64,000 bases of DNA from Maricaulis parjimensis (lineage in GTDB: Bacteria; Pseudomonadota; Alphaproteobacteria; Caulobacterales; Maricaulaceae): NCBI RefSeq assembly GCF_016817355.1, contig NZ_JADOTT010000004.1, positions 248,001-312,000 of the forward strand. The letters run 5' to 3'. Made by a program: the position numbers and the translations under genes. The notes beneath the pieces were generated by a model that saw nothing but the letters and a program-made list of their open reading frames with translations, did no database searches and had not been told where the DNA came from. Each line of letters begins with the position of its first letter. The stretch's first letter is position 1. Below, piece after piece: positions 9,042 through 17,459 of the stretch.

Positions 9042-9109
9042 GATGCACGTAATCCTCACACACGGGTAAAGACGCGCCGCGCCAAACACCTCTTTTCAAT
9101 ACGTGCATC
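9042..9109. promoter_or_regulatory. Widely spaced inverted repeat in the receptor/hydrolase divergent promoter
   Basis: Arms GATGCACGTA (9042-9051) and TACGTGCATC (9100-9109) are perfect 10-bp reverse complements separated by 48 bp, in the gap between the TonB receptor and the serine hydrolase operon. They could be two operator half-sites for a looping or dimeric regulator. Confidence 0.5.
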
Positions 9110-9126
9110 TCTGCTAGGCTGCCCGG

Positions 9127-9139
9127 TGAACAGCGTTCA
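9127..9139. promoter_or_regulatory. Palindromic operator candidate TGAAC-AGC-GTTCA
   Basis: Perfect 5-bp arms with a 3-nt spacer, 24 bp upstream of the serine hydrolase start. The position would overlap a promoter or transcript start and fits repression. Confidence 0.6.
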
Positions 9140-9163
9140 AAAAAGCTGTCACTGGGGAGAAAA

Positions 9164-10429
9164 ATGAAGAAAATTATCATGGGGTTGGTCGCCCTTGCCG
9201 TGGCCGTGGGCCTGGCGGGAGCGGGCTGGTTCTACCGGCCCTGGTCGGAATATTCACCCGCCGAGATACAGGCGGCCACGCAACCGGACCGCTTGCCGGA
9301 GACCTTCCGGAACATGGCGGACGTATTTCCCTACAGAGAGATTCATCCCGCCGAATCGGCCCAACCCCTGCCCCGCCGGATTGCGCCTGCGACGGTGAGC
9401 TACAGCTTTGACGGAACCACCCGTCCCGTCGATGACTGGCTCGCGGAATCGCGCTCGACAGGGCTCATGGTCCTGCACAATGGCGAGGTCGTTTACGAGA
9501 ACTACCTGCTGGGCTCGACGCCTGACACACGCCACACATCCTGGTCGGTCGGCAAGAGTTTCGTGGCCACGCTGATCGCCATGGCGATGGAAGACGGCCG
9601 CATCGCCAATCTCGACCAGACCGCCGAAATGTTCGCGCCGCAATATGCCGGCAGTGATTTCGGTGCCACCACGCTGCGCCACCTTTTGATGATGTCGGCC
9701 GGCATGGATTTCGAGGAAGACTATGATGCTCCCGATTCCGATATCCGGCGTCTCTTCCTGGGCGCCAATATCTACGGCCAGAATATCGACACGCTCGTCG
9801 CCGATATCGAACGCAATCGTCCGGCCGGTGAAGACCTTCACTATGTCTCGGCCAATACGCAGGTTCTCTCTGCCGTGGTCCGCGGCGTCTGGAACGCCCC
9901 GCTCGCCACGGTGATGGAACAGGAAATCTGGCAACCGCTGGGCATGACGGGCGACGCCTATTGGAACCAGAACATTCCGGGCGAGAACGGTATGGCGATT
10001 GGCTATTGCTGCCTCAATGCCACGCTGGAAGACTATGCTCGCTTCGGTCAGTTCTACCTGCAGGACGGGGTTTGGAATGGCACGCGGCTGCTGCCGGAGG
10101 GCTGGGTGCAGAGCGCCACTCGCCCGAATGCCGATTTCCAGGAACCCGGCCCTGATGGCGTCTATGACCATCGCGGCTATGGCCTGCATTTCTGGGTGCC
10201 GGAGGGCTATGACCAAGAATACTTCATGGCCGGTGTCTACGGCCAATATGTCTGGGTGGATGAACGCCGCAATATCGTGATCGCCCGCACCGCAGCGGAC
10301 ACGCAATGGGGCGAACGCTTGGCCGAATCCATCGCCGCCATGCGCGCCCTCTCCGCCCATTTCGGAGATCCGATCGAAACCCCTGCCCCGCAGGACAATG
10401 CCGAGGCCCAGGGAGGCGAGAATGAGTAA
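9164..10429 (+). CDS. Serine hydrolase of the beta-lactamase/esterase family (NylB-like)
   Basis: Predicted periplasmic serine hydrolase of the class C beta-lactamase fold, a group that also holds esterases and 6-aminohexanoate-dimer hydrolases. The nucleophile motif SxxK is SVGK near residue 129 and the Tyr region is YVSANTQ near residue 226, resembling the NylB subgroup. An N-terminal hydrophobic segment (residues about 4-22) is a signal or anchor. GGGGAGAAAA precedes the ATG. It overlaps the next gene by 8 bp, so ester cleavage followed by alcohol oxidation is a reasonable pathway guess. Confidence 0.85.
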   Translation: MKKIIMGLVALAVAVGLAGAGWFYRPWSEYSPAEIQAATQPDRLPETFRNMADVFPYREIHPAESAQPLPRRIAPATVSYSFDGTTRPVDDWLAESRSTGLMVLHNGEVVYENYLLGSTPDTRHTSWSVGKSFVATLIAMAMEDGRIANLDQTAEMFAPQYAGSDFGATTLRHLLMMSAGMDFEEDYDAPDSDIRRLFLGANIYGQNIDTLVADIERNRPAGEDLHYVSANTQVLSAVVRGVWNAPLATVMEQEIWQPLGMTGDAYWNQNIPGENGMAIGYCCLNATLEDYARFGQFYLQDGVWNGTRLLPEGWVQSATRPNADFQEPGPDGVYDHRGYGLHFWVPEGYDQEYFMAGVYGQYVWVDERRNIVIARTAADTQWGERLAESIAAMRALSAHFGDPIETPAPQDNAEAQGGENE

Positions 10430-12029
10430 TACCGAGTTTGATTATATCGTCTGTGGCGCCGGGTCGGCCGGCTGTACCGTCGCCGAACGCCTGTCGCGTG
10501 ATCCTTCGGCCAGCGTCCTCGTCCTGGAAGCGGGCGGATCCGACAATAGTCCGATCATCCGCACACCCATGCTGCTGCAATACGCGGTGACCGGCGAACA
10601 GTTCAACTGGGGTTATTGGACCGAGCCGCAAAAGCATCTCAATGACCGCAAACTCCTCTGGCCGCGCGGCAAGACACTGGGCGGGTCCTCTTCGATCAAC
10701 GCCATGCATTACATGCGCGGCGCACCGGAGAATTATGATGAGTGGGAAAGCGCCTATGGCGCGGAAGGCTGGAACTGGAAGTCCGCCCTGCCCGCCTTCA
10801 AGGAAGTCCAGCACCAGACCCGTGGCGAGAGCGAGCTGCACGGAACGGGCGGTCCGCTCTGGGTGCAGGACATCGAAAAGCTGAACCCGCTGACCGAGGA
10901 CTTCTTCAAGGCCGCGGACCAGCTTCAGTACAAACGCAATGACGACTTCAATGGCCCCCAGCAGGAAGGCTTTGGCCCCTACCAGGTCACGCAGCGCGGA
11001 TACAAGCGCTGTTCGGCCGCGGATGCCTTCCTCCGCCCGGCCCTGGAGCGCGAGAACTGCTCCGTCCAGACCGGTGCCATGGTGCGCCGGGTCATCATCG
11101 AGAACGGCCGCGCCACCGGTGTGGAAGTGGAGATCGAGGGCGAGGTCAAAACGCTCAATGCCCGCAAGGAAGTGATCCTGTCAGGCGGCGCGATCAACTC
11201 ACCGCAAACCCTGCTCCTGTCCGGCGTGGGGCCGGCCAATGAGCTGCGCGAGGCCGGTGTCTCTGTCGAGCATGACCTGCCCGGCGTCGGCAAGAATCTG
11301 CAGGACCATCTGGATGTCACGGCCCAGGTCTGGACGAAATCCGCGACCTCGATCGGCAATTCCCTGCGCTCACTGCCCCAGCACATGTATATGGTCGCGC
11401 GTTGGGCGCTGAAGGGCGATGGCCCCTTCACGCACAATCCGGTCCAGGGCGGTGCCTTCATCAAGTCCGCCTATGCGGAGAACGATCTTCCCGACCTGCA
11501 ACTGGTCTTTATTCCGGCCATTTCCAACGCTCACGGCATGGAAAAGGCCCGGGGCCACGGCGTCACGCTCCACGTGTGCCAGCTCTATCCCAGAAGCCGC
11601 GGCGAGATTACCCTCAAGACAACGGATCCCAATGATCACCCGGCGATCCAGCCCAATTATCTTGAGGACGAGTTCGATCTCGATGTTTTGACCGATGGGC
11701 TGGCCAAGGTTCGTGATATCCTCAACGCTCCGGCCTTTGATCATGATCGCCGGGAGGAACGCTTCCCGGGCGCGCATATCACCACCATGGCCGGTCTGCG
11801 GGATGATGTCCGGGCCCGGGCCGAGACGCTCTACCACCCGACCTCGACCTGTGCGATGGGTTCGGGCGAGCTTTCGGTGGTGGACAGCCGCTGCCGGGTG
11901 AAGGGAATTGAAGGCCTGCGGGTCGTGGATGCCTCGGTCATGCCGCGCCTTGTTGGCGGCAATACCAATGCACCAACCATCATGATCGCCACGCGGGCTG
12001 CCGCGATGATCGCTGAAGACAATGCTTAG
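10422..12029 (+). CDS. GMC-family FAD-dependent alcohol dehydrogenase (choline dehydrogenase-like)
   Basis: Flavoprotein that oxidises an alcohol to an aldehyde. The N-terminal FAD fingerprint is DYIVCGAGSAGC (residues about 7-18); the GMC signatures WPRGKTLGGSSSINAMHY and GGAINSPQTLLLSGVG follow. The catalytic region near the C-terminus has YHPTSTCAMG and GGNTNAPTIM. Length of 535 residues is normal. Start ATG 10422 sits inside the end of the hydrolase gene, with GGGAGG upstream. The following aldehyde dehydrogenase gives a two-step alcohol to acid route, as in alkanol and terpenoid alcohol degradation. The natural alcohol is not known. Confidence 0.93.
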   Translation: MSNTEFDYIVCGAGSAGCTVAERLSRDPSASVLVLEAGGSDNSPIIRTPMLLQYAVTGEQFNWGYWTEPQKHLNDRKLLWPRGKTLGGSSSINAMHYMRGAPENYDEWESAYGAEGWNWKSALPAFKEVQHQTRGESELHGTGGPLWVQDIEKLNPLTEDFFKAADQLQYKRNDDFNGPQQEGFGPYQVTQRGYKRCSAADAFLRPALERENCSVQTGAMVRRVIIENGRATGVEVEIEGEVKTLNARKEVILSGGAINSPQTLLLSGVGPANELREAGVSVEHDLPGVGKNLQDHLDVTAQVWTKSATSIGNSLRSLPQHMYMVARWALKGDGPFTHNPVQGGAFIKSAYAENDLPDLQLVFIPAISNAHGMEKARGHGVTLHVCQLYPRSRGEITLKTTDPNDHPAIQPNYLEDEFDLDVLTDGLAKVRDILNAPAFDHDRREERFPGAHITTMAGLRDDVRARAETLYHPTSTCAMGSGELSVVDSRCRVKGIEGLRVVDASVMPRLVGGNTNAPTIMIATRAAAMIAEDNA

Positions 12030-12037
12030 GGAGACGG

Positions 12038-13462
12038 ATGATGAGTGAAGCCGAAGCCAAGCAAATCGAACGCATGAAGCAAATGCTGGAGGCCCAGAAA
12101 GCGGCCTTCAAGGCCGAGCGCCACCGTCCCATCGACAAGCGCAAGGCGGATCTGGACCGCGTCGCCCAGCTGTGCCGGGACAATGCCGAGGCCATCGCAG
12201 AGGCGATCAGCCGGGATTTCGGCAATCGCGCCCGCGAGGAAAGCATCATCGCGGAGATCGCCTTCGTCATTCAGGACGTGGCCCACACCAAGAAGCATCT
12301 GGCCAAATGGATGAAGACGCGCCGCGTCGGCGTGCCCATGACGCTGATGCCGGGCAAGGCGGAGATCCGCCGCGAGCCCAAGGGCGTGGTCGGCATCGTG
12401 GCGCCGTGGAACTATCCCTTCCAGCTGGCCATCGCGCCGCTGGTGGCGGCGCTGGGCGCGGGCTGCCGGGCGATCATCAAACCGTCCGAATACACACCCG
12501 CCACGGCAGAGCTGATGAAGACCCTGCTGGCTTCTGCCTTCGAGGAGGACCATGTCGCCGTCATCACGGGTGGTCCGGCCGTGGGCGAGGCCTTTACCGG
12601 CCTCAAATTCGATCATCTCTTCTATACCGGCTCGACCCAGGTGGGCCGTCTGGTCGCCAAGGCGGCGGCGGAGAATCTGGTCCCTGTCACGCTGGAACTG
12701 GGTGGCAAATCGCCCGCCATCGTCACGCCGGACTATCCGCGCGACAGTGCCGCCAAATCCATCGCCTGGGGCAAGTTCTTCAATGCCGGCCAGACCTGTG
12801 TCGCCCCGGATTATGTGATGACGCCCAAGGGCTCGGAAACCGCGATGGGGGAAGCGATTGTCTCCGCCGTCCAGCACCAATTCCCCGATGCCTCCACCGA
12901 TGACGCCTATACCGCCATCGTCTCGGACCGGCATTATGAGCGGCTCAATGCGATGATTGACGAGGCCCGCAAGGGCGGCGCCACCGTGCTGCAGCCGGAG
13001 CATGATGCCCAAGCCGCCCAGGCCGCCCGCAAGATCCCGCCGACCGTGCTGATCAATCCGCCGGCCGATTCAAAAGTGATGAGTGAGGAAATCTTCGGCC
13101 CGGTCCTGCCGGTGATCGGCTATTCCGAGCTCGACAGCGCCATTGGCTATGTCACCGACCGCGACCATCCGCTGGCGCTCTATGTCTATTCCACGGACAA
13201 GGTCCAGGCCCAGCGCGTGCTGGATGCGACCCAGTCGGGCGGTGCCGGTGTGAATATCAACCTCCTCCACCTCTCCGTCCCCGACCTGCCCTTCGGCGGG
13301 ATCGGTGCGTCGGGCCAGGGCGCCTATCACGGCAAGGACGGGTTCGACACTTTCACCCATGACCGCTCAGTCTTCTCCACCGGCAAATGGCACCCCTCAC
13401 GCCTGCTGGCGCCGCCCTATGGGAAACTGTTCGAGCGGATTTCGAAGAAGCAGCTGAGTTAG
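12038..13462 (+). CDS. Aldehyde dehydrogenase (coniferyl aldehyde dehydrogenase-like)
   Basis: NAD(P)-dependent oxidation of an aldehyde to a carboxylate. The general base Glu is in TLELGGKSP (near residue 223) and the nucleophile Cys in NAGQTCVAPDY (near residue 257); PWNYPFQLAIAP and YTGSTQVGR are cofactor-binding signatures. The C-terminal PFGGIGASGQGAYHG fits the membrane-type/coniferyl aldehyde group. Two tandem ATG codons (12038 and 12041) follow GGGAGACGG; either may be used. It is third in the hydrolase-GMC-ALDH unit, 8 bp after the GMC stop, and likely removes the aldehyde made by it. Confidence 0.92.
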   Translation: MMSEAEAKQIERMKQMLEAQKAAFKAERHRPIDKRKADLDRVAQLCRDNAEAIAEAISRDFGNRAREESIIAEIAFVIQDVAHTKKHLAKWMKTRRVGVPMTLMPGKAEIRREPKGVVGIVAPWNYPFQLAIAPLVAALGAGCRAIIKPSEYTPATAELMKTLLASAFEEDHVAVITGGPAVGEAFTGLKFDHLFYTGSTQVGRLVAKAAAENLVPVTLELGGKSPAIVTPDYPRDSAAKSIAWGKFFNAGQTCVAPDYVMTPKGSETAMGEAIVSAVQHQFPDASTDDAYTAIVSDRHYERLNAMIDEARKGGATVLQPEHDAQAAQAARKIPPTVLINPPADSKVMSEEIFGPVLPVIGYSELDSAIGYVTDRDHPLALYVYSTDKVQAQRVLDATQSGGAGVNINLLHLSVPDLPFGGIGASGQGAYHGKDGFDTFTHDRSVFSTGKWHPSRLLAPPYGKLFERISKKQLS

Positions 13463-13479
13463 GGCAAGCCGCAGGCACC

Positions 13480-13503
13480 CCTTCTCCCCCACAGGGGAGA
13501 AGG
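13480..13503. repeat. Hairpin repeat after the aldehyde dehydrogenase
   Basis: Perfect 10-bp stem CCTTCTCCCC/GGGGAGAAGG with a 4-nt loop, followed by GGCGCGCATGCGCC (a second short hairpin) and GATGAGGGG. This layout is a familiar alphaproteobacterial intergenic repeat. It may stop transcription of the upstream operon, though no T-run follows. Confidence 0.6.
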
Positions 13504-13530
13504 TGGCGCGCATGCGCCGGATGAGGGGCA

Positions 13531-13629
13531 GAGGGACATGTACCTTGGGTACGTGTCCCGGAGAAAACCGCGCAGCGAATGCCTTTGGATACCCCTTCCC
13601 AGGACACGTACCCAAGGTACATGTCCCTC
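13531..13629. repeat. REP-like inverted pair (BIME-like element)
   Basis: Two 28-bp arms, 13531-13558 and 13602-13629, are perfect reverse complements with a 43-bp spacer. Each arm is itself a near-palindrome (GGACATGTACC, TTG, GGTACGTGTCC), so the unit is a pair of hairpins in opposite orientation. This is the organisation of REP sequences mobilised by RAYT (Y1-type) transposases. No transposase gene is in the window, so the copy would be non-autonomous. Confidence 0.7.
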
Positions 13630-13993
13630 GCAGCGCGCCCAACTTATCCCCACCCTCAAAACCTCAGGCACAATACAGGCGACTTCCGGGAAGAGAGGCG
13701 CGAGCTCAGTCCCTTGTGCCCGGAGGTTTGCGGAGCCTGTCCGCGCGAGGGGGTGACATCCCGAGCTCCGGCAGGGCGTCCGGCCCGGTCTGACGGCACT
13801 AAACGCCCGACCTGAGTACCGGCCGGATTGGAAACGGGGGCGAGAGCGTTCGGGAAATCTCCGCGTGCGGGAGGCAAGTGCCTGTCACACACACTTAGAA
13901 AACATGCCGGCAGGCAGTCGCCGGCCTCCCGCACACCTCTCATACCGCCAGGCGGAAACGCCGTGGCGCTGAACGCCGTGAAACACAAATGCA

Positions 13994-14093
13994 TTTTCCC
14001 CGGACTTGTTCCGGGGCCAACCGAAGGCGCCGCACCCTCATCCGATGAAAAGACGGAACACCCTGTCGGCCCCGGGACTGCGCCCGGGGAAAA
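13994..14093. repeat. 100-bp palindromic repeat unit, copy 1
   Basis: Begins TTTTCCCCGG and ends CCGGGGAAAA, perfect 10-bp terminal inverted repeats, with an internal stem CCCCGGA/TCCGGGG at 13998-14016. A second direct copy lies 183 bp downstream with about a dozen differences. Confidence 0.7.
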
Positions 14094-14173
14094 TGAAGTT
14101 CTGAGGCATCCATCCTGGATGACAATCAGACGCTCTTCTTCAGGAGAAAGAGGCCCCATACCCCGCACCCACC

Positions 14174-14276
14174 GCATTTTTTTCGGACTTGTTCCGGGGC
14201 CAACCGAAGGTGCCGCATCCTCATCCGATGAAAAGGCGGCACGCCCCGTCGGCCCCGGGATTTCGCCCGGGGGAAA
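14174..14276. repeat. 100-bp palindromic repeat unit, copy 2
   Basis: Same orientation as copy 1. The left end has changed to TTTTTTTCGG while the right end CCGGGGGAAAA is kept, so the terminal pairing is partly lost and the copy looks older. Confidence 0.7.
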
Positions 14277-14366
14277 AGGAGATGGAAGCCCTCCTGCACA
14301 TCTCCACCCCCGCCCTCAGCCAGCAGCGATATACTCGCACCAGATTCGCAATCGAGGACCTGTCCC

Positions 14367-15125
14367 ATGTCGCTTCCGCTCTCCGGCAAGAAAGCCCTGA
14401 TCACCGGTTCCAGTCATGGTGTCGGTCTGGCGTCGGCGCATCTGTTTGCGGCGCAGGGGGCGGATGTGGTCTTGCATGGCAATGCCAATATGGCGGATGC
14501 GGATGCTGCGGTGCAGGCCATCGGTCCCAAGGCGCTCGGCGCCGTCCAGGCGGACCTCTCCCAGCCCGGGGCGGGGCGAGACCTTTACGAGAAAGCGCTC
14601 CATCTCGCCTCCGGCCAGCTGGACATCATCGTCAATAATGCGGGCATCCACTGGGCCACGCCGCTGGACAGCAGCGATGCGGAGTGGGAGGCGAATTGGG
14701 CGGTGACGCTGCAGGTCAATCTGATGGCCGTGGCGGATATCTGCCGGGCCGCCATTCCGGAAATGGTCGCCTCGGGTGGCGGCTCGATCATCAATATTGC
14801 CAGCCGGGCCGGCTATCGCGGCGAGGACCGCAATCACATGGCCTATGGCGCCTCCAAGGGGGCCCTCCTCTCCCTCACCAAGACGATTGCGCGGCAATGG
14901 GGCAGTGACGGCATTTATGCCTATGCCCTGGCGCCAGGCTGGATCGACACGCGGATGGGACCGCAACATGAGGAAGACCGGGCCCGGGCCAAGGCGGAGA
15001 TCCCGATCGGCGATCTCGCCCAGCCCGAAGAGATCGCCGCCATGTGCGCCTTCCTCGCCTCCGGTGCCTGCCGCAGCGCGACCGGCTCCTGCATCGACAT
15101 CAATGGCGCGAGCTATGTGCGCTAG
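14367..15125 (+). CDS. SDR-family oxidoreductase
   Basis: NAD(P)-dependent short-chain dehydrogenase of 252 residues. The cofactor motif is TGSSHGVG (residues 13-20), followed by NNAG near 90, the catalytic Ser in the IINIASRAG strand and YGASK near 155. GAGGACC precedes the ATG. It stands alone after the repeat region and converges with a membrane-protein gene 12 bp away. Substrate is unknown; the closest general class is 3-oxoacyl-ACP reductase or glucose dehydrogenase-like SDRs. Confidence 0.88.
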   Translation: MSLPLSGKKALITGSSHGVGLASAHLFAAQGADVVLHGNANMADADAAVQAIGPKALGAVQADLSQPGAGRDLYEKALHLASGQLDIIVNNAGIHWATPLDSSDAEWEANWAVTLQVNLMAVADICRAAIPEMVASGGGSIINIASRAGYRGEDRNHMAYGASKGALLSLTKTIARQWGSDGIYAYALAPGWIDTRMGPQHEEDRARAKAEIPIGDLAQPEEIAAMCAFLASGACRSATGSCIDINGASYVR

Positions 15126-15137
15126 CTAGTCCTGTGC

Positions 15138-15518
15138 CTAGTCGTCATCCTGCTGCCCCATCCGGGCAGCCAGGAAATCTCCTGCGACGATGACCAGGAC
15201 AAACGCAATGCTGACGACGAAACGGCCTTGCGTCTCATCGCCCAGCCAGCCCTGAGTTTCGGCAATCCGGCTGCCCAGGGCGGAGATCAGCAGTGCGCCA
15301 CCACCCACCATGGAGGCCCGCACAGCGGCCGTGCCGCGTTTCGAACCCGTACGGCCCCGGATGCGGGCCACGGTCTGCATGAAAAAGGCGGCGAAGGGCA
15401 GGAAGATGATGGCGATCAGGGCCACCGGCCAGCTGGACGGATCAACGACAAGAAGCGCAATGGCACAGGTCAGAATGAGCCCGGCCACCAGGACCACAAC
15501 GCCCGAAAACACTTTCAT
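15138..15518 (-). CDS. Small integral membrane protein, unknown function
   Basis: Not recognised. The 126 residues contain about four hydrophobic helices (roughly 4-25, 30-50, 68-84 and 102-118) with a basic loop (RIRGRTGSKRG) between the second and third and an acidic QQDDD tail. GGGGAG precedes the ATG at a good distance, which supports a real gene. It converges with the SDR gene and shows no link to the serine hydrolase downstream of it on the same strand. Confidence 0.7.
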   Translation of the reverse strand: MKVFSGVVVLVAGLILTCAIALLVVDPSSWPVALIAIIFLPFAAFFMQTVARIRGRTGSKRGTAAVRASMVGGGALLISALGSRIAETQGWLGDETQGRFVVSIAFVLVIVAGDFLAARMGQQDDD

Positions 15519-15611
15519 TCAAGACTCCCCAGCCGCCGCGTCCTGCCGGGTGACAGGATCGATTCCTGTCACCCTTAGCAGCTTCCGTCCGGGAACCGGA
15601 AATGGCGAGCG

Positions 15612-17375
15612 TCAGGGCATGCCGGAGGCCCGTTCCGCCGTTGCGGCCAGGAAGGCCCTCACCCGACCGGCCATCTCGTCATGACCGTGCGCGTCCAGCT
15701 GACTGGCCAGCTTGCCCAGAATGGCATCGCTGGGCAGGTCATGGGCCGCAACGCCGCCGGACAGGAAAGCACTCGTACTGGCATCCGCCGAGATAGCCCA
15801 GTGTGCCTCATCGGCAGCATCGATCAGGGCGACGGCATCGATCTGTGGCCAGCCCGGCGTCTGAGCTGTTTCCAGTTCCAGACGGACAGTGTCAGGACCG
15901 GTGCCACCTGCGAGGGCAAAGCGGACAATCGGTGCCCCGGCCTCAGAGGTCAGCCGCACGGCCGCCCCCGCATCGAGCACCACACCGGAGCTCAACCGCA
16001 CCGACTGCAGCGCGTCGGGGATCTGGGTAAAATGGATGTCGAGATAGCGCGCATCGGCCACGGCCGGAAAGCCCAGCTCCAGCCATTCCGCACCGGCATC
16101 CGCCGTGGCGGGGGCCCAGGCGAGCGATGTCTCTCCGACGCCGCCATCCGGCTCGCCCAGAGCCTGGAAATCCGCAGCGCTGGCAACCGGCGCCCGGCTC
16201 ATGTCCAGCGCATCCCGATAGTCGCGTGCCGCCTCGACACCAACCGTATTGAGCGCCGACAGGAAGTCATCCAGTGGCGTGGGCGGAATGGCCGCGGACT
16301 CAGGACTGCCCAGCTCGGTGATGTAGATCACGCCCAGCAAGAGGCCGACCGAGCCGGACCGTCCGGCCCGCGTATTGTTTTGCACGGATGCGGCAAACAC
16401 GTCCGCTTCCAGATTGTCGATCATCAGCAGGGACAGATAGCCATCCGATGCGCCGGTCGCCGCCCAGGCATAGGACTCATCCCCCAGGCCCACACGCATC
16501 CAGCCCATGGAATTGGTGCCGTCCGAGCCCGGCGCCTCGATCCCGGCCAGCATGATGGCAAGACTGTCGACAGAAAGGAGTTCCTCATGCTCCAGCGCCT
16601 GGCCGAACCGGACCAGATCGCGGGCCGTTGAGAAAATCCCGCTCGCGCCGGGCAGACCGCCTCGGAAACTCGTCGGGTCGACCGGCACGCGGCTGACCAG
16701 GTCGGGCATGTCCAGACCAACGGCCAGAAGCTCCGGATCACCCGGAAGACCATAACTGGTAGCCGCCAGGCCCGCTGGCGTCAGGATGCGATCCTGCAGC
16801 AGGTCGGCATAAGTTTCACCCGTGGCGCGTTCCAGCACCAGGGCCAGGAGCGCATAGCCAGAATTGGAATAGTTATAGAGCTCGCCGACAACGGATTGCG
16901 GCCCGACGGAATTGAGAGCCTCGATCATCGCCTCGGGCGAGTTATCCGCCCCACCCAGCGCTTCGGTATGATCGCGCATCAGGCCGCTGGTGTGTTCCAG
17001 CAAATGCCGGAGAGTGACATCCCCGTATTGCTCTGCATCCAGCTCCGGAATCCAGCGCGCGGCCGGATCCTCCAGCGACAGCTCGCCCCGCTCCATCGCG
17101 CCCAGCACCAGCGTCGCCGTGAAGGCCTTGGTGATGGAGGCAATGTGGAAACGCATGTCCGGCGTATTGGCCCGGCTCTGCTCCACATCAGCATGGCCAT
17201 AGGCCCGGTCGATCAGCGGCCCGTCTGCCGACACGATATGGATGGCACCTTCATACTGGCCGCTCTCGACCAGTTCGGCCATGAAGGTCTCCAATTGCGC
17301 CGGCACCGGCTCCGGCTCGCTGGCGGCAGCCGCCTGCAGGCCCAGAGCCAATCCGAGCATTGTCCCGATCATCAT
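15612..17375 (-). CDS. Exported serine hydrolase (beta-lactamase family) with C-terminal lectin-like domain
   Basis: Secreted class C-type serine hydrolase. After a short signal peptide (to about residue 18), the catalytic domain shows SITK (SxxK) near residue 80 and YSN in NYSNSGY near 168. The third motif, usually KTG or HTG, reads ATGASDGY, so beta-lactamase activity is doubtful and an esterase or peptidase role is likelier. The last 180 residues have a galactose-binding-like look (WLELGFP, PGWPQIDAVALID). The start is a run GTG-ATG-ATG; ATG 17375 was taken because AAGGGGACAG lies just upstream. At 587 residues it is longer than simple family members. Confidence 0.85.
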   Translation of the reverse strand: MMIGTMLGLALGLQAAAASEPEPVPAQLETFMAELVESGQYEGAIHIVSADGPLIDRAYGHADVEQSRANTPDMRFHIASITKAFTATLVLGAMERGELSLEDPAARWIPELDAEQYGDVTLRHLLEHTSGLMRDHTEALGGADNSPEAMIEALNSVGPQSVVGELYNYSNSGYALLALVLERATGETYADLLQDRILTPAGLAATSYGLPGDPELLAVGLDMPDLVSRVPVDPTSFRGGLPGASGIFSTARDLVRFGQALEHEELLSVDSLAIMLAGIEAPGSDGTNSMGWMRVGLGDESYAWAATGASDGYLSLLMIDNLEADVFAASVQNNTRAGRSGSVGLLLGVIYITELGSPESAAIPPTPLDDFLSALNTVGVEAARDYRDALDMSRAPVASAADFQALGEPDGGVGETSLAWAPATADAGAEWLELGFPAVADARYLDIHFTQIPDALQSVRLSSGVVLDAGAAVRLTSEAGAPIVRFALAGGTGPDTVRLELETAQTPGWPQIDAVALIDAADEAHWAISADASTSAFLSGGVAAHDLPSDAILGKLASQLDAHGHDEMAGRVRAFLAATAERASGMP

Positions 17376-17405
17376 CACCTGTCCCCTTCCCTGATAACGG
17401 GAAAG

Positions 17406-17437
17406 GGATGCATCCGGCGATGAAACCGGATGCGTCC
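17406..17437. terminator. Hairpin downstream of the amidohydrolase gene
   Basis: Stem GGATGCATCCGG/CCGGATGCGTCC with one mismatch and an 8-nt loop, located after the amidohydrolase stop and before the serine hydrolase start. On the minus strand it is followed by a pyrimidine-rich stretch, so it may terminate or process the transcript. Confidence 0.5.
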
Positions 17438-17459
17438 GTGGGATTAAATCTTGGACAGG

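Larger units (their letters stand above)
13463..14366. other. Gene-free, repeat-rich intergenic region
   Basis: About 900 bp without a convincing gene between the aldehyde dehydrogenase and an SDR. It holds a hairpin repeat (13480-13503), a REP-like inverted pair (13531-13629), an 11-bp inverted repeat GTGCGGGAGGC/GCCTCCCGCAC (13865-13875 and 13924-13934) and two copies of a 100-bp palindromic unit. Short frames through it encode low-complexity arginine/proline-rich peptides made by the repeats themselves and lack ribosome sites. Confidence 0.75.

Noticed and set aside
6445-9069. Plus-strand 874-residue open frame
   Set aside because: Fully antisense to the TonB receptor; the Arg/Gly/His-rich composition is typical of a GC-rich shadow frame.
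13503-13793. Short overlapping frames around the REP-like pair
   Set aside because: The peptides are encoded by the inverted repeat and recur on both strands; not genes.
13828-14400. 190-residue frame in the repeat-rich gap
   Set aside because: It reads straight through both 100-bp repeats and its internal duplications are the repeats themselves; no ribosome site.
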